Source of the DNA: a virus
IMG/VR virus record: IMGVR_UViG_3300034093_001920
Coordinates: 1 to 56,076 of that record
Length of the DNA stretch: 56,076 bases
Direction: 5' to 3' (one strand)
The translations under genes were made by a program, and so were the position numbers. This document shows, one piece after another, positions 9,247 through 18,020 of this stretch. Within the stretch, counting starts at the first letter, position 1; each line of letters begins with the position of its first letter. Below the pieces are notes generated by a model. That model saw only the letters and a list, made by a program, of their open reading frames with translations. It made no database searches and was not told where the DNA came from.

Positions 9247-10810
9247 AGGAACACTAAAACCGTACCAAGTAGAAGCGGTCGACAAGATGGTCGACAAAAA
9301 ACAAGTTCTTGTTGCCTACCAGATGGGTCTTGGCAAAACGCCAATGACAATCGCCGCTATCGAGGCGCTTCGAAAGAACAACGAGATTACAGAGACAGTT
9401 CTGATTCTTTGTTTAGCGAGCCTAAAGTATCAGTGGCAAAAAGAGATTGAGAAGTTTACTGGATACGAATCTTTGGTGATTGACGGTTCTCCCAAAGTGC
9501 GTAAAGACCAGTATGACCGTGCAAAACAATACCGTTACATCATCATGAACTACGAGCAAGTGGTGAACGACTGGGACTTCATCAAAGACGAAGTATTCAG
9601 CGCCATCATCTGTGACGAAGCAACCGCCATCAAGGGATTCCGCGCTAAGCGTGCCAAGAAGGTAAAGGAACTCGCCAAGAAGATTCCCGTTCGATATGCC
9701 CTCACGGGTACACCAATTGAGAACGGACGTCCAGAAGAAATCTTTTCTATCATGCAGTTTGTTAATCCAACCATCCTGGGTCGCTTTGATTTATTCGACA
9801 AGACGTTCATCGTCCGCAATCACTTTGGGGGAGTACAGCGATACCGCAATCTAGAGACGTTGCACAAAGCCTTGACAGAACACTCTGTCCGTAAGGCACA
9901 GACCGACGACGACGTAAAGCCGTATCTACCCGACGCAATCTACCGTGAACCACTGTTAGTTCCTGTAGATGCAAAGACCAAGAAGTTGTACAACCACATT
10001 GCAACTGACCTTCTTGACCTTCTAACGCAGGCATCTTCTTTATTTGGAAGTGGGTTCAGCCTCCAGGCGCACTACGGTCAGGGCCAACAGATGGGCGACC
10101 CCGCCAGCGAAATGCGTGGGCACATCATGTCCCGAATCACAGCCTTACGGATGCTTTGCTCAAATCCTAAACTCCTTACGGATAGCTACGCTAACTTTGC
10201 CAAGATGGAAGGTAAGGGAAGTGCATACGCTCATCAGCTCGGTGAGGCAGGACTTCTAGAGGGACTCACTAAGACGCCTAAGTTAGATGCAACTATTGGT
10301 TACCTCATGGAACACCTGGACATTGACCCAAGCTACAAGGCAGTGATTTTTTCTAGTTACCTTGGTTCTGTTGACCAGTTACAGCAGCGCATCGCCGCAA
10401 AGGGCATTGACTCAGTTATCTACACGGGCGAAATGAACGCGTTGCAGAAGGAAGCCAACAAGACGTTGTTTAAGACTGACCCCGATACTCGCGTTATCAT
10501 CTCGTCGGATGCAGGCGGATACGGCGTGGACTTGCCTGAAGGTAATCTACTCATCAACTACGACCAGCCGTGGTCGAGTGGACTAAGCATGCAGCGCAAC
10601 GGGCGAATCAACCGCGCAAGTAGTGAATGGGAAACAATTACTATTCAAGACATTCTTATTCGCGATTCGATAGAACAGCGACAACATGATATGCTGAAGC
10701 AGAAGGTGGCAGTCGCTAACGCAGTTCTCGACGGAAGTGGTATCAACGAGAAGGGCGGAGTTGACCTCACCGTAGGAAGTCTGATAAGCTTTCTAACACC
10801 AAGAATATAG
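9239..10810 (+). CDS. SNF2/superfamily II DNA helicase
   Basis: Motif I is AYQMGLGKT near the N-terminus, motif II is ICDEATAIKG, motif III ALTGTPIENG, motif V SSDAGGYGVDLP and motif VI MQRNGRINRASS. These define a DEAx-box SNF2-like translocase. The ATG at 9239 overlaps the primase stop and is preferred to a GTG at 9227 that lacks a ribosome-binding site. Such enzymes remodel DNA or protein-DNA complexes during phage replication or recombination; the specific job is not evident here. Confidence 0.85.
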   Translation: MFKGTLKPYQVEAVDKMVDKKQVLVAYQMGLGKTPMTIAAIEALRKNNEITETVLILCLASLKYQWQKEIEKFTGYESLVIDGSPKVRKDQYDRAKQYRYIIMNYEQVVNDWDFIKDEVFSAIICDEATAIKGFRAKRAKKVKELAKKIPVRYALTGTPIENGRPEEIFSIMQFVNPTILGRFDLFDKTFIVRNHFGGVQRYRNLETLHKALTEHSVRKAQTDDDVKPYLPDAIYREPLLVPVDAKTKKLYNHIATDLLDLLTQASSLFGSGFSLQAHYGQGQQMGDPASEMRGHIMSRITALRMLCSNPKLLTDSYANFAKMEGKGSAYAHQLGEAGLLEGLTKTPKLDATIGYLMEHLDIDPSYKAVIFSSYLGSVDQLQQRIAAKGIDSVIYTGEMNALQKEANKTLFKTDPDTRVIISSDAGGYGVDLPEGNLLINYDQPWSSGLSMQRNGRINRASSEWETITIQDILIRDSIEQRQHDMLKQKVAVANAVLDGSGINEKGGVDLTVGSLISFLTPRI

Positions 10811-10820
10811 GAGGGGCAGT

Positions 10821-11009
10821 ATGGGTAAGGTACGGGTTTCATTCGAAGCTACATTCACCGATGGCGACTCAAACCTCGTGACTACTGACAAGCGATTTGT
10901 TCGCAAGGTCTTGAACAAGCGGTTTAAGACTATGCCAGAAATCATCGGGTTTATTCGCGTGCTGGAAGAAGAAGATTGGCAGAAACAACTTGAGGAGGAC
11001 GAAGACTAA
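10821..11009 (+). CDS. 62-residue hypothetical protein
   Basis: A small protein with a basic middle (DKRFVRKVLNKRFKTM) and an acidic C-terminus (LEEEDWQKQLEEDED). GGAGGGG precedes the ATG, and the stop overlaps the next ATG. It is conserved in gene order with the replication block but has no recognised domain. Confidence 0.65.
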   Translation: MGKVRVSFEATFTDGDSNLVTTDKRFVRKVLNKRFKTMPEIIGFIRVLEEEDWQKQLEEDED

Positions 11010-11449
11010 TGGCTAATGTCACTGATGAAGGACCCCGCGAGTTTGCAAACCCTGACCAGTTTGACTCGCAGGTTCGCGAATACGCGCAGGTACGAGACAG
11101 CATGACTGTTCTCGAAGCACGCAAGAAAGAACTTCACGGCAAGCTCATGAGCAAGCTGGAAGAAGACGGTATCGAAGACGAGGGTGGAAACATTGTCCTT
11201 GAACTTCCCGACGCTATCGCAGGCATCACGGCACTCGTAAAGACTCGCCGTGTCAGCCGCAAGGTAGACCTCGAACGCGCCCTTGAGATTGTGAAAGAGC
11301 ACGGACTTGAGGACGACCTCATCGAGATGGTTCCTCAGTTGGTAGAAGACGCCGTCATGGCGAAACTCTACGAAGGAGAACTGAACGAAAACGAAGTTGA
11401 CCAGATGTACCCACAGACGGTCACGTGGGCATTGAACACCAAGAAGTAA
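11009..11449 (+). CDS. helical hypothetical protein of the recombination/replication block
   Basis: The 146-residue protein has an N-terminal coiled-coil-like helix (QVREYAQVRDSMTVLEARKKELHGKLMSKLEEDG), a short beta section and a C-terminal helical region. The architecture resembles small phage recombination-accessory proteins, such as Gam- or Gp157-like, but no diagnostic motif is seen. It is translationally coupled to its neighbours. Confidence 0.6.
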   Translation: MANVTDEGPREFANPDQFDSQVREYAQVRDSMTVLEARKKELHGKLMSKLEEDGIEDEGGNIVLELPDAIAGITALVKTRRVSRKVDLERALEIVKEHGLEDDLIEMVPQLVEDAVMAKLYEGELNENEVDQMYPQTVTWALNTKK

Positions 11450-11452
11450 TTC

Positions 11453-11926
11453 ATGGTAGGAATGCGCAGCGAAGCCGAAATCCTCAAAGCCTTTGAGGGT
11501 CTCGACACGCGCCCTGGTTCACGACACGCCCGAGTTGCAACGAGTTCTGTTGCAGAGAAGAAGCGTGCTAAAGTTCTGGGAGAAGGAAGTGGTTGGGATG
11601 AAAATCCCATCATCAAATCTGTACGAGGAGTAGAGACCGAATTGTTCACCATCAGTGCTTTGGCACAGGCGTTGGAGAAGGAAGTCGTTACGATTCGGTA
11701 CTGGGAGAAGAAGGGCCATATCCCTGGCGCTCCCTTCAGACTTCGTTCCAAGATAATTAACGGTAACAAGGTCAACGGCAATCGGGTGTATACTCGGGAA
11801 CTGATTGAAATTGCTATCGAAGAATTTCAAGAACGAGGTCTGCTAGGTTCCGCTCGTGTAGACTGGAACCGAAACAGCGACTTGACATCTGCTATTGTTA
11901 GCAAGTGGCAAGAAGCCCTCAAATAA
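11453..11926 (+). CDS. MerR-like helix-turn-helix DNA-binding protein
   Basis: Residues ~63-125 contain a MerR/excisionase-type winged helix (ELFTISALAQALEKEVVTIRYWEKKG then RVYTRELIEIAIEEF). The N-terminal 60 residues are polar and probably flexible. It may bind a specific DNA site to control replication or transcription. The target is unknown; it precedes the ssDNA-binding protein gene, which starts after a 61-nt gap. Confidence 0.7.
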   Translation: MVGMRSEAEILKAFEGLDTRPGSRHARVATSSVAEKKRAKVLGEGSGWDENPIIKSVRGVETELFTISALAQALEKEVVTIRYWEKKGHIPGAPFRLRSKIINGNKVNGNRVYTRELIEIAIEEFQERGLLGSARVDWNRNSDLTSAIVSKWQEALK

Positions 11927-11987
11927 CTAAATACACCGATTCATCCAAAGAGTGCGAAAGCCTCATAACCAATAAGGAGACCAGCCG

Positions 11988-12647
11988 ATGGTCAATGCGC
12001 CTACTGTAGACGCTTCCAACTACACGGACGACGAGTTCGTTGTAGACTCCCCCGACGCATCACCCAAGCACGGAACTTCGGTTCAGGCTGGCTGGGGTGC
12101 TGCCGCTGACAAGCTGACCGTGAAGAATTCGGAATACCCGAATGACTTCAAGTTCTCGGACAAGCCTCAGCTCGTTCGTTTCCTCGAAGACGCTCCGTTT
12201 GCTGTTTACCAGCAGCACTGGATTGAGCGTGAAGGCAAGAAGTCTTTTGTCTGCCTCGAGGACGAGTGCCCCTTGTGCATCATTTCTGGTGACAAGCCCC
12301 GTGGACGCTTTGCGTTCAACGTTCTCGTCCTTTCGGAAGAGACCCCTACCGTCCAGATTCTGACGGCTCCCCCGACGTTTGCCCGTATGCTTCGTTCTGC
12401 GAACGAGGACGAGCGCCGTGGACCCCTGACGAAGTACTACTGGGCTATCTCTCGCGAGGGAACTGGTCCTCAGACCACGTTCAACCTTGAGCGCGTCCGT
12501 GCGACCGACCTCGCTGAAGAGTGGGAGATGGACGCTGAGTCCATCGACGAATTCGCGGCGACTGCTGTCAAGTACGACGCTTCGACCGTCTACGTCAGCC
12601 CGAAGGACGAGATGACCACTATCGCTCGTTCGCTCATCAACGCGTAG
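11988..12647 (+). CDS. probable single-stranded DNA-binding protein
   Basis: The 219-residue protein has a disordered N-terminus, an OB-like beta-rich core with a possible zinc motif (CLEDECPLC, near residues 87-95, as in gp32-like proteins) and an aromatic-rich region (PLTKYYWAISREG). Codon choice is strongly biased to C/G-ending codons compared with neighbours, as in highly expressed genes. It has an excellent ribosome-binding site (AATAAGGAG) and its own terminator. It lies directly before DNA polymerase. These features fit the phage ssDNA-binding protein, although the family match is from memory. Confidence 0.6.
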   Translation: MVNAPTVDASNYTDDEFVVDSPDASPKHGTSVQAGWGAAADKLTVKNSEYPNDFKFSDKPQLVRFLEDAPFAVYQQHWIEREGKKSFVCLEDECPLCIISGDKPRGRFAFNVLVLSEETPTVQILTAPPTFARMLRSANEDERRGPLTKYYWAISREGTGPQTTFNLERVRATDLAEEWEMDAESIDEFAATAVKYDASTVYVSPKDEMTTIARSLINA

Positions 12648-12661
12648 TAGGTCCCACTCAC

Positions 12662-12704
12662 AAGAGCGGGAGGTTGGTACCCCTCCGACCTCCCGCTCTT
12701 ATCT
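12662..12704 (+). terminator. strong stem-loop terminator
   Basis: A perfect 13-bp stem (12662-12674 AAGAGCGGGAGGT with 12688-12700 ACCTCCCGCTCTT) with a 13-nt loop is followed by ATCTTTG. It follows the abundant ssDNA-binding protein gene and should limit read-through into polA. Confidence 0.8.
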
Positions 12705-12731
12705 TTGGGGAACAGGGGAAACAAAGGAACC

Positions 12732-14723
12732 ATGAACGTCATAACGACTCAGGACCAACTCGACGAGTTCATCCGCGCCTACAGCAATGTGGGTGCATTT
12801 GCGTTTGACGTGGAAACTATTGGGGAGAACCGTCTGTACCCCATCATCAACGACGTGTGCTGGATTTCTTTTGCGACCGAGGGTCGTGTAGATGTGATTC
12901 CGATGGGTCACCCCAACGGTTCTTTTGAGGGATGGAAGAAGCCCCTTTTGCTCGACGGTCAGCGACGCCTTGCTGCGGGCAAAGACATCCTTGAGTCGCA
13001 CTACTCAAAGGACCAGCGTAAGTGGGTACCTAAGTTTGGCGAAGCACCCGAACAACTTACTCCTGGACAAGTCTTCTCTGCTATTAAGCCCATCATGTTT
13101 GGACCAGCGCTAAAGATTGGTCACAACCTTAAGTTCGACCTTAAGTCCGTAGCCAAGTACTTCGGTAAGACCATCCCTGCTGGACCATACTTTGACACGC
13201 TTATGGCGGCGTTCATTGTTGACAACCGTAACCGTCTCGGTCTGAAACTCAAGGACTGCGTCAAGCGAGAACTGGGAATCGAAGTTGCTAAGGGAATTGG
13301 TGAGAACGTAGCCGAGCACTCGTTTGAGGATGTTGCTGAGTACTCTGGCATCGACGCGGATGTAACGTACAAATTGTACAAAAAGCTCAACGAGAAGATT
13401 GTTGGACGACTTCGCAAGGTATGGAAGTTGGAGATGGATTGCCTGCCCGCCCTGTGCGACATGGAACTTGCGGGAGCACCCATTGACCAAGCACAGCTGG
13501 ACATCATCGCCGCCCAGATTGAAGAAGACAAGATTAAAGCAGAAGGAAACGTCTACCGTATTGCGGGCAAGGCGTTTAGCATCAACAGTGTTCCTGTTAA
13601 GCAGGAACTCTTGTTTGGTGGAGCAAAGCCACGCATTATTCCTAACACTAAGATTCCTACCACTCTTACCCCTAAAGGTAAAGACGCAAAGATGCGTGGG
13701 GAAGAGTTGAGCCACATCCACTACTCATGCGCCGCGGATGCTCTGGAGTTCTACCGCGAGAAAGACGACTTGGTCGCAGCACTTCTGGAGTACCAGGACC
13801 TCAACAAGCTGATGACTACTTATGTCACGCCGTACAAGGGCGGAGATGTCAAGCGCGTTACTAACGGTAAAGAACGAATTATCCAAAAGGCAAGTCTTCT
13901 CATCAACGGTCGCGTGCACACGAACTTCAAGGCACACGGCGCAGAGACTGGGCGTCTGTCGTCGAGTGAGCCAAACCTGCAGAACATCCCGTCGTCGGGA
14001 GACTACGGCAAGTTGATTCGTAACTTGTTCGTTGCTCCTCCTGGGTACAAGTTGGTTGTTGCTGACTACTCGCAGATTGAGCCTCGCGTTATCGCCGCGT
14101 TCAGTGGTGACCCGATTCTCATGAACAACTACCTGAGTGGCGGAGATATCTACACAACTATTGGTGACACCATGGGTGTAGACCGCAAGGCGGGCAAGGT
14201 TCTCGTTCTCGCCATCTCGTATGGCGTAGGCCCCGACAAGATTGCGTCAAGCATTGGGTGTACCCTCAAAGAGGCCAAGGACCTGATGTCCGCATTTGAG
14301 CAGAAGTTTTCCACCATTCCTCGGTACAAGTCGCGCGTCATCCGACAGGCCAAGGACGGTAATGGTATTCCGTTTGTTGAGACTATCTTTGGTCGTCGTC
14401 GTTACTTGCCCGACCTCCGAAGCACCGACCGTGGTCTGATGTCTCGGGCAGAACGACAGGCATTTAATACGGTAATCCAGGGAAGTGCCGCGGACATCAT
14501 GAAGTTGGCTATCGTCCGTGCACACTCCTGCTTCATCGACGAGCCTGACATCAATGTCCTCCTTACCGTCCACGACGAACTGGTGACGGTTTGTCCTGAG
14601 GACCGAGTGGACGAGACCGTGGAAGCAATTCGTGTATCGATGGAAGGAATTACGATTAAGGAAATGACTGTGCCCCTCATTGCGGGAATCGAAGTTGTAG
14701 ACAAGTGGGGAGAGGCAAAGTAA
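12732..14723 (+). CDS. polA: family A DNA polymerase (Pol I-like) with 3'-5' exonuclease
   Basis: The exonuclease motifs are FDVETIGE (Exo I), IGHNLKFDLKSV (Exo II) and YSGIDADVTYKLY (Exo III). The polymerase has TGRLSSSEPNLQNIPS, motif A VVADYSQIEPRV, motif B RKAGKVLVLAISYG and motif C TVHDEL. At about 663 residues it lacks a 5' nuclease domain, normal for phage PolA. The ATG at 12732 after AAAGGA is preferred to an upstream TTG. The position equivalent to E. coli Phe762 is Leu. Confidence 0.92.
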   Translation: MNVITTQDQLDEFIRAYSNVGAFAFDVETIGENRLYPIINDVCWISFATEGRVDVIPMGHPNGSFEGWKKPLLLDGQRRLAAGKDILESHYSKDQRKWVPKFGEAPEQLTPGQVFSAIKPIMFGPALKIGHNLKFDLKSVAKYFGKTIPAGPYFDTLMAAFIVDNRNRLGLKLKDCVKRELGIEVAKGIGENVAEHSFEDVAEYSGIDADVTYKLYKKLNEKIVGRLRKVWKLEMDCLPALCDMELAGAPIDQAQLDIIAAQIEEDKIKAEGNVYRIAGKAFSINSVPVKQELLFGGAKPRIIPNTKIPTTLTPKGKDAKMRGEELSHIHYSCAADALEFYREKDDLVAALLEYQDLNKLMTTYVTPYKGGDVKRVTNGKERIIQKASLLINGRVHTNFKAHGAETGRLSSSEPNLQNIPSSGDYGKLIRNLFVAPPGYKLVVADYSQIEPRVIAAFSGDPILMNNYLSGGDIYTTIGDTMGVDRKAGKVLVLAISYGVGPDKIASSIGCTLKEAKDLMSAFEQKFSTIPRYKSRVIRQAKDGNGIPFVETIFGRRRYLPDLRSTDRGLMSRAERQAFNTVIQGSAADIMKLAIVRAHSCFIDEPDINVLLTVHDELVTVCPEDRVDETVEAIRVSMEGITIKEMTVPLIAGIEVVDKWGEAK

Positions 14724-15121
14724 TGTTCTGGAAGAAGAAGCCCAAAGTCAAAACGATAGAAATCCTGTCCCACATACGGGAGTTCCTTTACGACTCTCAG
14801 TTTAAAGAGGCCGATGCCCTCGCCGTTATTCTTGGCGCTCCAATTATTAGCGAAGAACTTATGGACAAAGAGTTTGAGCAAAGCGATTTGCGCATTGAAG
14901 AAATTGCACATTTGATTCCTATTGTTCACTCGTACGCACACCTTCTCGCGGGTGCAATGATTACTTTGGAAAAGAAAGCGTCCGAGACCGAGAACGATGA
15001 GCACCCCGAAGAGTTCTGGGAAATGATGCGGACACTCCTTGAGCAGATTTCCATGTCGCTAACAATTGGTGTAGTATCTCAATTAAACCAGTTAGACCTT
15101 ATCAAAGTGAAGGCACCATGA
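14723..15121 (+). CDS. 132-residue hypothetical protein
   Basis: It begins MFWKKKPKVKTIEIL at an ATG overlapping the polA stop (TAATG). The protein is mainly helical, with an N-terminal basic patch and a central hydrophobic helix (IVHSYAHLLAGAMITLEKKA). It is translationally coupled to polA and the next gene. No family recognised. Confidence 0.65.
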   Translation: MFWKKKPKVKTIEILSHIREFLYDSQFKEADALAVILGAPIISEELMDKEFEQSDLRIEEIAHLIPIVHSYAHLLAGAMITLEKKASETENDEHPEEFWEMMRTLLEQISMSLTIGVVSQLNQLDLIKVKAP

Positions 15122-15318
15122 AAATTAGTTCAGCAGACGTAGCCGCGGCAACGATGGCGGTTACTCTAAACAAGGTTCTCTCCTTTATTGAAGAGCCCTG
15201 CAATCGATTGGACTTCGACGACTTTGAACGAGGAGAAGCCGCTATGGCAGCTCAAATATTTTGGATTATCAACGACAACTTAGGAGATGGGAAGGTGTAC
15301 GGTGCAGAACACAACTAA
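15118..15318 (+). CDS. 66-residue helical hypothetical protein
   Basis: The ATG overlaps the preceding TGA (ATGA). The product MKISSADVAAATMAVTLNKVL... is helical with an acidic middle. No motif found; it is retained because of tight coupling on both sides. Confidence 0.6.
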   Translation: MKISSADVAAATMAVTLNKVLSFIEEPCNRLDFDDFERGEAAMAAQIFWIINDNLGDGKVYGAEHN

Positions 15319-15520
15319 AGGACGTCTTTTGATTGCTGTCCTTGTCATTACTAGCGGACTTCTTGGTGGGGCATTGGGCGCACATCTTGGTCGCAATGAA
15401 TTCGAGATATTTCTTTTTGCCGCAGGTTTTGGGTTTCTTGCGTATATCTCCCTCGTGTCTTTGGTAATCATCATGATGTACACCGCACTGAAAGCAATGA
15501 AAAGGATGAACAATGAGTAG
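15302..15520 (+). CDS. small two-helix membrane protein
   Basis: Two hydrophobic helices (LLIAVLVITSGLLGGALGA and FLFAAGFGFLAYISLVSLVII) flank a short polar loop. GTG at 15302 with GGGAAGG upstream is preferred to ATG at 15287, where AGGAG touches the start codon. It overlaps the previous gene. A small phage membrane protein of unknown role. Confidence 0.6.
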   Translation: MQNTTKGRLLIAVLVITSGLLGGALGAHLGRNEFEIFLFAAGFGFLAYISLVSLVIIMMYTALKAMKRMNNE

Positions 15521-15902
15521 TAGTGCAGACTGGTTTGCGCGCAAACTGCAGGGCGCACCGCCCGCAGTGCAGCAGGGGCGACCTGAAGTGTCCCCTCCCA
15601 TGCCCGCTACACAGCAGCCGATGGCGGAGATGCCCCAACAGTTCCAGCAGTCAAATGACCCCTCCAGACTTGCTCAGAGCGCCTCTCAGACCGCCTCCTG
15701 CCCCGACTGTAACTCGGGCAACTACTTCGCGTTCCAGAACTCACAAGCGCGCTGTTACGATTGCGGATACCCCATCCAACAGCAGGGAAGCAAGTACGGA
15801 AGCCTCTCAACCGCCCACGTCGAGGGGGCAACCGCAACCGCTCTTGGAAACAACACCGCCAACAACTACAACCCACAAGGTATTATCGGAAGGATTCAGT
15901 AA
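15513..15902 (+). CDS. zinc-ribbon protein with Pro/Gln-rich N-terminus
   Basis: The 129-residue protein opens MSSSADWFARKLQG, has a Pro/Gln-rich linker, then a zinc ribbon (CPDCNSGNY ... CYDCGYP, ~63-88) and an Asn-rich tail. Similar proteins occur near recA-like genes in other actinophages, to my recollection. It may be a nucleic-acid-binding or adaptor protein. Function unknown. Confidence 0.7.
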   Translation: MSSSADWFARKLQGAPPAVQQGRPEVSPPMPATQQPMAEMPQQFQQSNDPSRLAQSASQTASCPDCNSGNYFAFQNSQARCYDCGYPIQQQGSKYGSLSTAHVEGATATALGNNTANNYNPQGIIGRIQ

Positions 15903-16057
15903 TGAATAGCCCAGAAAAAACACCAGAATACGACAAGGCGTTTCTTGACGGATACAACTCCGCTCTTGACGACTTCCTAAATGATGAAGCCAACAGCCCG
16001 TTAGTTGTCCAGGCCCGTGAATGGTACGAGAAGAAGGCCCGCCGTGCTAACAGCTGA
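15902..16057 (+). CDS. 51-residue hypothetical protein
   Basis: A short helical protein (YDKAFLDGYNSALDDFLNDEA) starting at an ATG that overlaps the previous stop and overlapping the GTG start of the RecA-like gene. Coupling supports expression. No function inferred. Confidence 0.55.
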   Translation: MNSPEKTPEYDKAFLDGYNSALDDFLNDEANSPLVVQAREWYEKKARRANS

Positions 16058-17102
16058 ACTTAAAACTATTGTTGCTAAGCTCAACAAGAAGATGGGTTAC
16101 GACGCTGTTGTAATCGGTTCCAGTATCCGTGAGGGGCTTGTCTCGCGCCACACTACAGGCTCCACAACGTTTGACTACGTACTCGGCGGAGGATTTCCCG
16201 CTAACCAATGGAACGAACTTATTGGGGAAGCATCGCACGGTAAGACCGCAGTAGCACTCAAGTGCATCGCGGCAAACCAACAGCGTGACCCAAACTTTGT
16301 GACCGTCTGGATTGCTGCGGAGCAGTGGGTCCCCGAGTACGCAGCGATGTGTGGCGTTGACGCGTCCCGCGTCTTTGTGGTGGAGACCAACATCATGGAG
16401 GAGGCATACCAGGCGGTCCTTGAATTCGCGGAAAGCAAGCAGGTAGACGCTATCGTACTTGACTCACTCCCTGCGTTAATCCCTGGTCCCGAGAACGAAA
16501 AAGACATGGACGAAATAACTGTTGGTCGCGGAGCAATGCTTACCAACAAGTTTTTCCGAAAGGCAGGCGCGGCAATGAAGCGTAGCCTTACAGAAGAAGA
16601 ACGCCCGATTCTTGGAATCGTCATTAACCAGTACCGCATGAAGATTGGTGTCATGCACGGAGACCCACGAACTACCCCTGGTGGAGAGGGCAAGAACTAC
16701 GCGTTCTTCACTCGTTGCGAGGTTCGCCGTGATGAATGGATTGAGTCTGGGTCTGGAGCCAACAAGGTACGCGTCGGACAGCGCATCAAGATTCGCACGC
16801 TCAAGAACAAGACCGCACCGCCTCAACAGGTCGCTTACGTAGACTTCTACTTCAAGGACCACAGCATCTACGAGGCAGGAGACTATGACACCGCGAAAGA
16901 GGTTGCGGCAATGTCGGTAGTTCTTGGAATTGTGGACCGCAAGGGCGGTTGGATTTACCACGGAGAACGCAAGTGGAACGGTAACGAAGCGTTTACACAA
17001 AGCCTGCGCGAAGAGTTTGACTTGTTTGAAGAACTTCGTGACCAGGTTCTTACCCACCAGGTATCGTTCCTGGAACCTAGCGAGGAGAGCACGGATGAGT
17101 AA
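16044..17102 (+). CDS. RecA-like recombinase
   Basis: Walker A GEASHGKT (61-68) and Walker B AIVLDS (136-141) lie in a RecA-fold core, with GAMLTNKFFRKAGAAMKRSL and IVINQYRMKIG resembling the DNA-binding loop regions. At 352 residues it matches bacterial and phage RecA. The start is taken as GTG 16044 because the reading frame upstream is the previous gene. Expected role: strand exchange in phage recombination, with the nucleases that follow. Confidence 0.8.
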   Translation: MLTAELKTIVAKLNKKMGYDAVVIGSSIREGLVSRHTTGSTTFDYVLGGGFPANQWNELIGEASHGKTAVALKCIAANQQRDPNFVTVWIAAEQWVPEYAAMCGVDASRVFVVETNIMEEAYQAVLEFAESKQVDAIVLDSLPALIPGPENEKDMDEITVGRGAMLTNKFFRKAGAAMKRSLTEEERPILGIVINQYRMKIGVMHGDPRTTPGGEGKNYAFFTRCEVRRDEWIESGSGANKVRVGQRIKIRTLKNKTAPPQQVAYVDFYFKDHSIYEAGDYDTAKEVAAMSVVLGIVDRKGGWIYHGERKWNGNEAFTQSLREEFDLFEELRDQVLTHQVSFLEPSEESTDE

Positions 17103-17340
17103 CTTCAACATCAACGACACCGAATGGGCGCAAGAACTCGAACAAGGTCTCGAAGAATACATGCAGGGACTCTACGAGGCGCTTGACGCCGAAAACAATG
17201 ACGAGGGAGTAGGTCCCGTAACTTTGTCGGGACAACCTTTCTGCGGTTGTGAAACATGTATTACCCGCGAAATGCTTTGGTACGCTACCCCCATCATTCT
17301 GCAAGGTCAGAAGGACGGGGCGGTGGAACTTGAAGTCTGA
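17095..17340 (+). CDS. 81-residue acidic protein with CGCETC motif
   Basis: The N-terminal half is acidic and helical (TEWAQELEQGLEEYMQGLYEALDAEN). A CGCETC cysteine cluster near residue 48 may bind metal. The ATG overlaps the recA-like stop. No family recognised. Confidence 0.6.
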   Translation: MSNFNINDTEWAQELEQGLEEYMQGLYEALDAENNDEGVGPVTLSGQPFCGCETCITREMLWYATPIILQGQKDGAVELEV

Positions 17341-17644
17341 AGGACAGAAGCAGTCACAGAAACACGAGAAGCGACTAGCTAAAGAGGTTGGTGGAGCAAC
17401 TACCGCTGCTTCGGGAGCGTTCTGGTCGCGGAAGGGCGATGTACGCAATGGCGACCTCCTCATTGAGCACAAGTGGACTGGGAAGAAAACCAAGACCATT
17501 AGCTCAGCAGAACTCAAGAAAATTACTAACGAAGCGATTATGGACGGTCGCCTTCCTGTATTTGGGATTCATCTTGACGGAGTTGATTACGTTATTCTTC
17601 TTGAGACAGATTTCCTAGAAATGTGGCGAGACCGTGTTTCTTAG
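17330..17644 (+). CDS. PD-(D/E)XK nuclease, Hjc/resolvase-like
   Basis: The core FWSRKGDVRNGDLLIEHK carries the conserved Asp (KGDV) and E-x-K (LIEHK) of PD-(D/E)XK nucleases, with a preceding GATTAASGAF loop typical of phage Hjc-like resolvases. TTG at 17330 is the likely start; an ATG at 17249 would lie deep within the previous gene. At 104 residues it is about the size of a minimal Holliday-junction resolvase. It probably processes branched DNA made by the RecA-like protein. Confidence 0.75.
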   Translation: MKSEGQKQSQKHEKRLAKEVGGATTAASGAFWSRKGDVRNGDLLIEHKWTGKKTKTISSAELKKITNEAIMDGRLPVFGIHLDGVDYVILLETDFLEMWRDRVS

Positions 17645-18020
17645 TGAGCATACCTGGATGGAAAAAGCCGCGTGCAGCGGAGTTAACATCGGAGTCTTTG
17701 GCAAGGGGACAGACCTGTTCTTTCCCCCACGCGACAAAGAACTGTACAAAAAGATTTCAACAGAAGGAAAGAAGTACTGTTTTGGGGACGAGGAAACAGG
17801 TCGACCTCCCTGCCCCGTTAGAAACGAGTGCCTCTGGTTTGCAGTAGAGCTAGATGAGCAACACGGCATCTGGGGCGGTTTGTCACATCGCGAAAGAAAT
17901 GCTAGAGTTAGAAAGTGGCACAGAGACCACCGACATGAGATGACTTTGAAAGAGTACATGCTCAACCTTCAGGAGGGGAAAAATGGTAGTTCAGTCGAAA
18001 GACTTGAAAAACTTTCTTGA
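17634..18020 (+). CDS. WhiB-family iron-sulfur transcription regulator (first copy)
   Basis: The WhiB pattern includes an N-terminal Cys (KAACSG, C14), C49, C60 and C66 (CPVRNEC) and the GIWGG turn (GIWGGLSHRERN), followed by a basic C-terminus. WhiB proteins bind a [4Fe-4S] cluster and regulate transcription with sigma A in actinobacteria. The usual C-x2-C pair is stretched to C49-x10-C60, which is unusual. It overlaps the resolvase gene upstream and the nuclease gene downstream. Confidence 0.85.
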   Translation: MFLSEHTWMEKAACSGVNIGVFGKGTDLFFPPRDKELYKKISTEGKKYCFGDEETGRPPCPVRNECLWFAVELDEQHGIWGGLSHRERNARVRKWHRDHRHEMTLKEYMLNLQEGKNGSSVERLEKLS

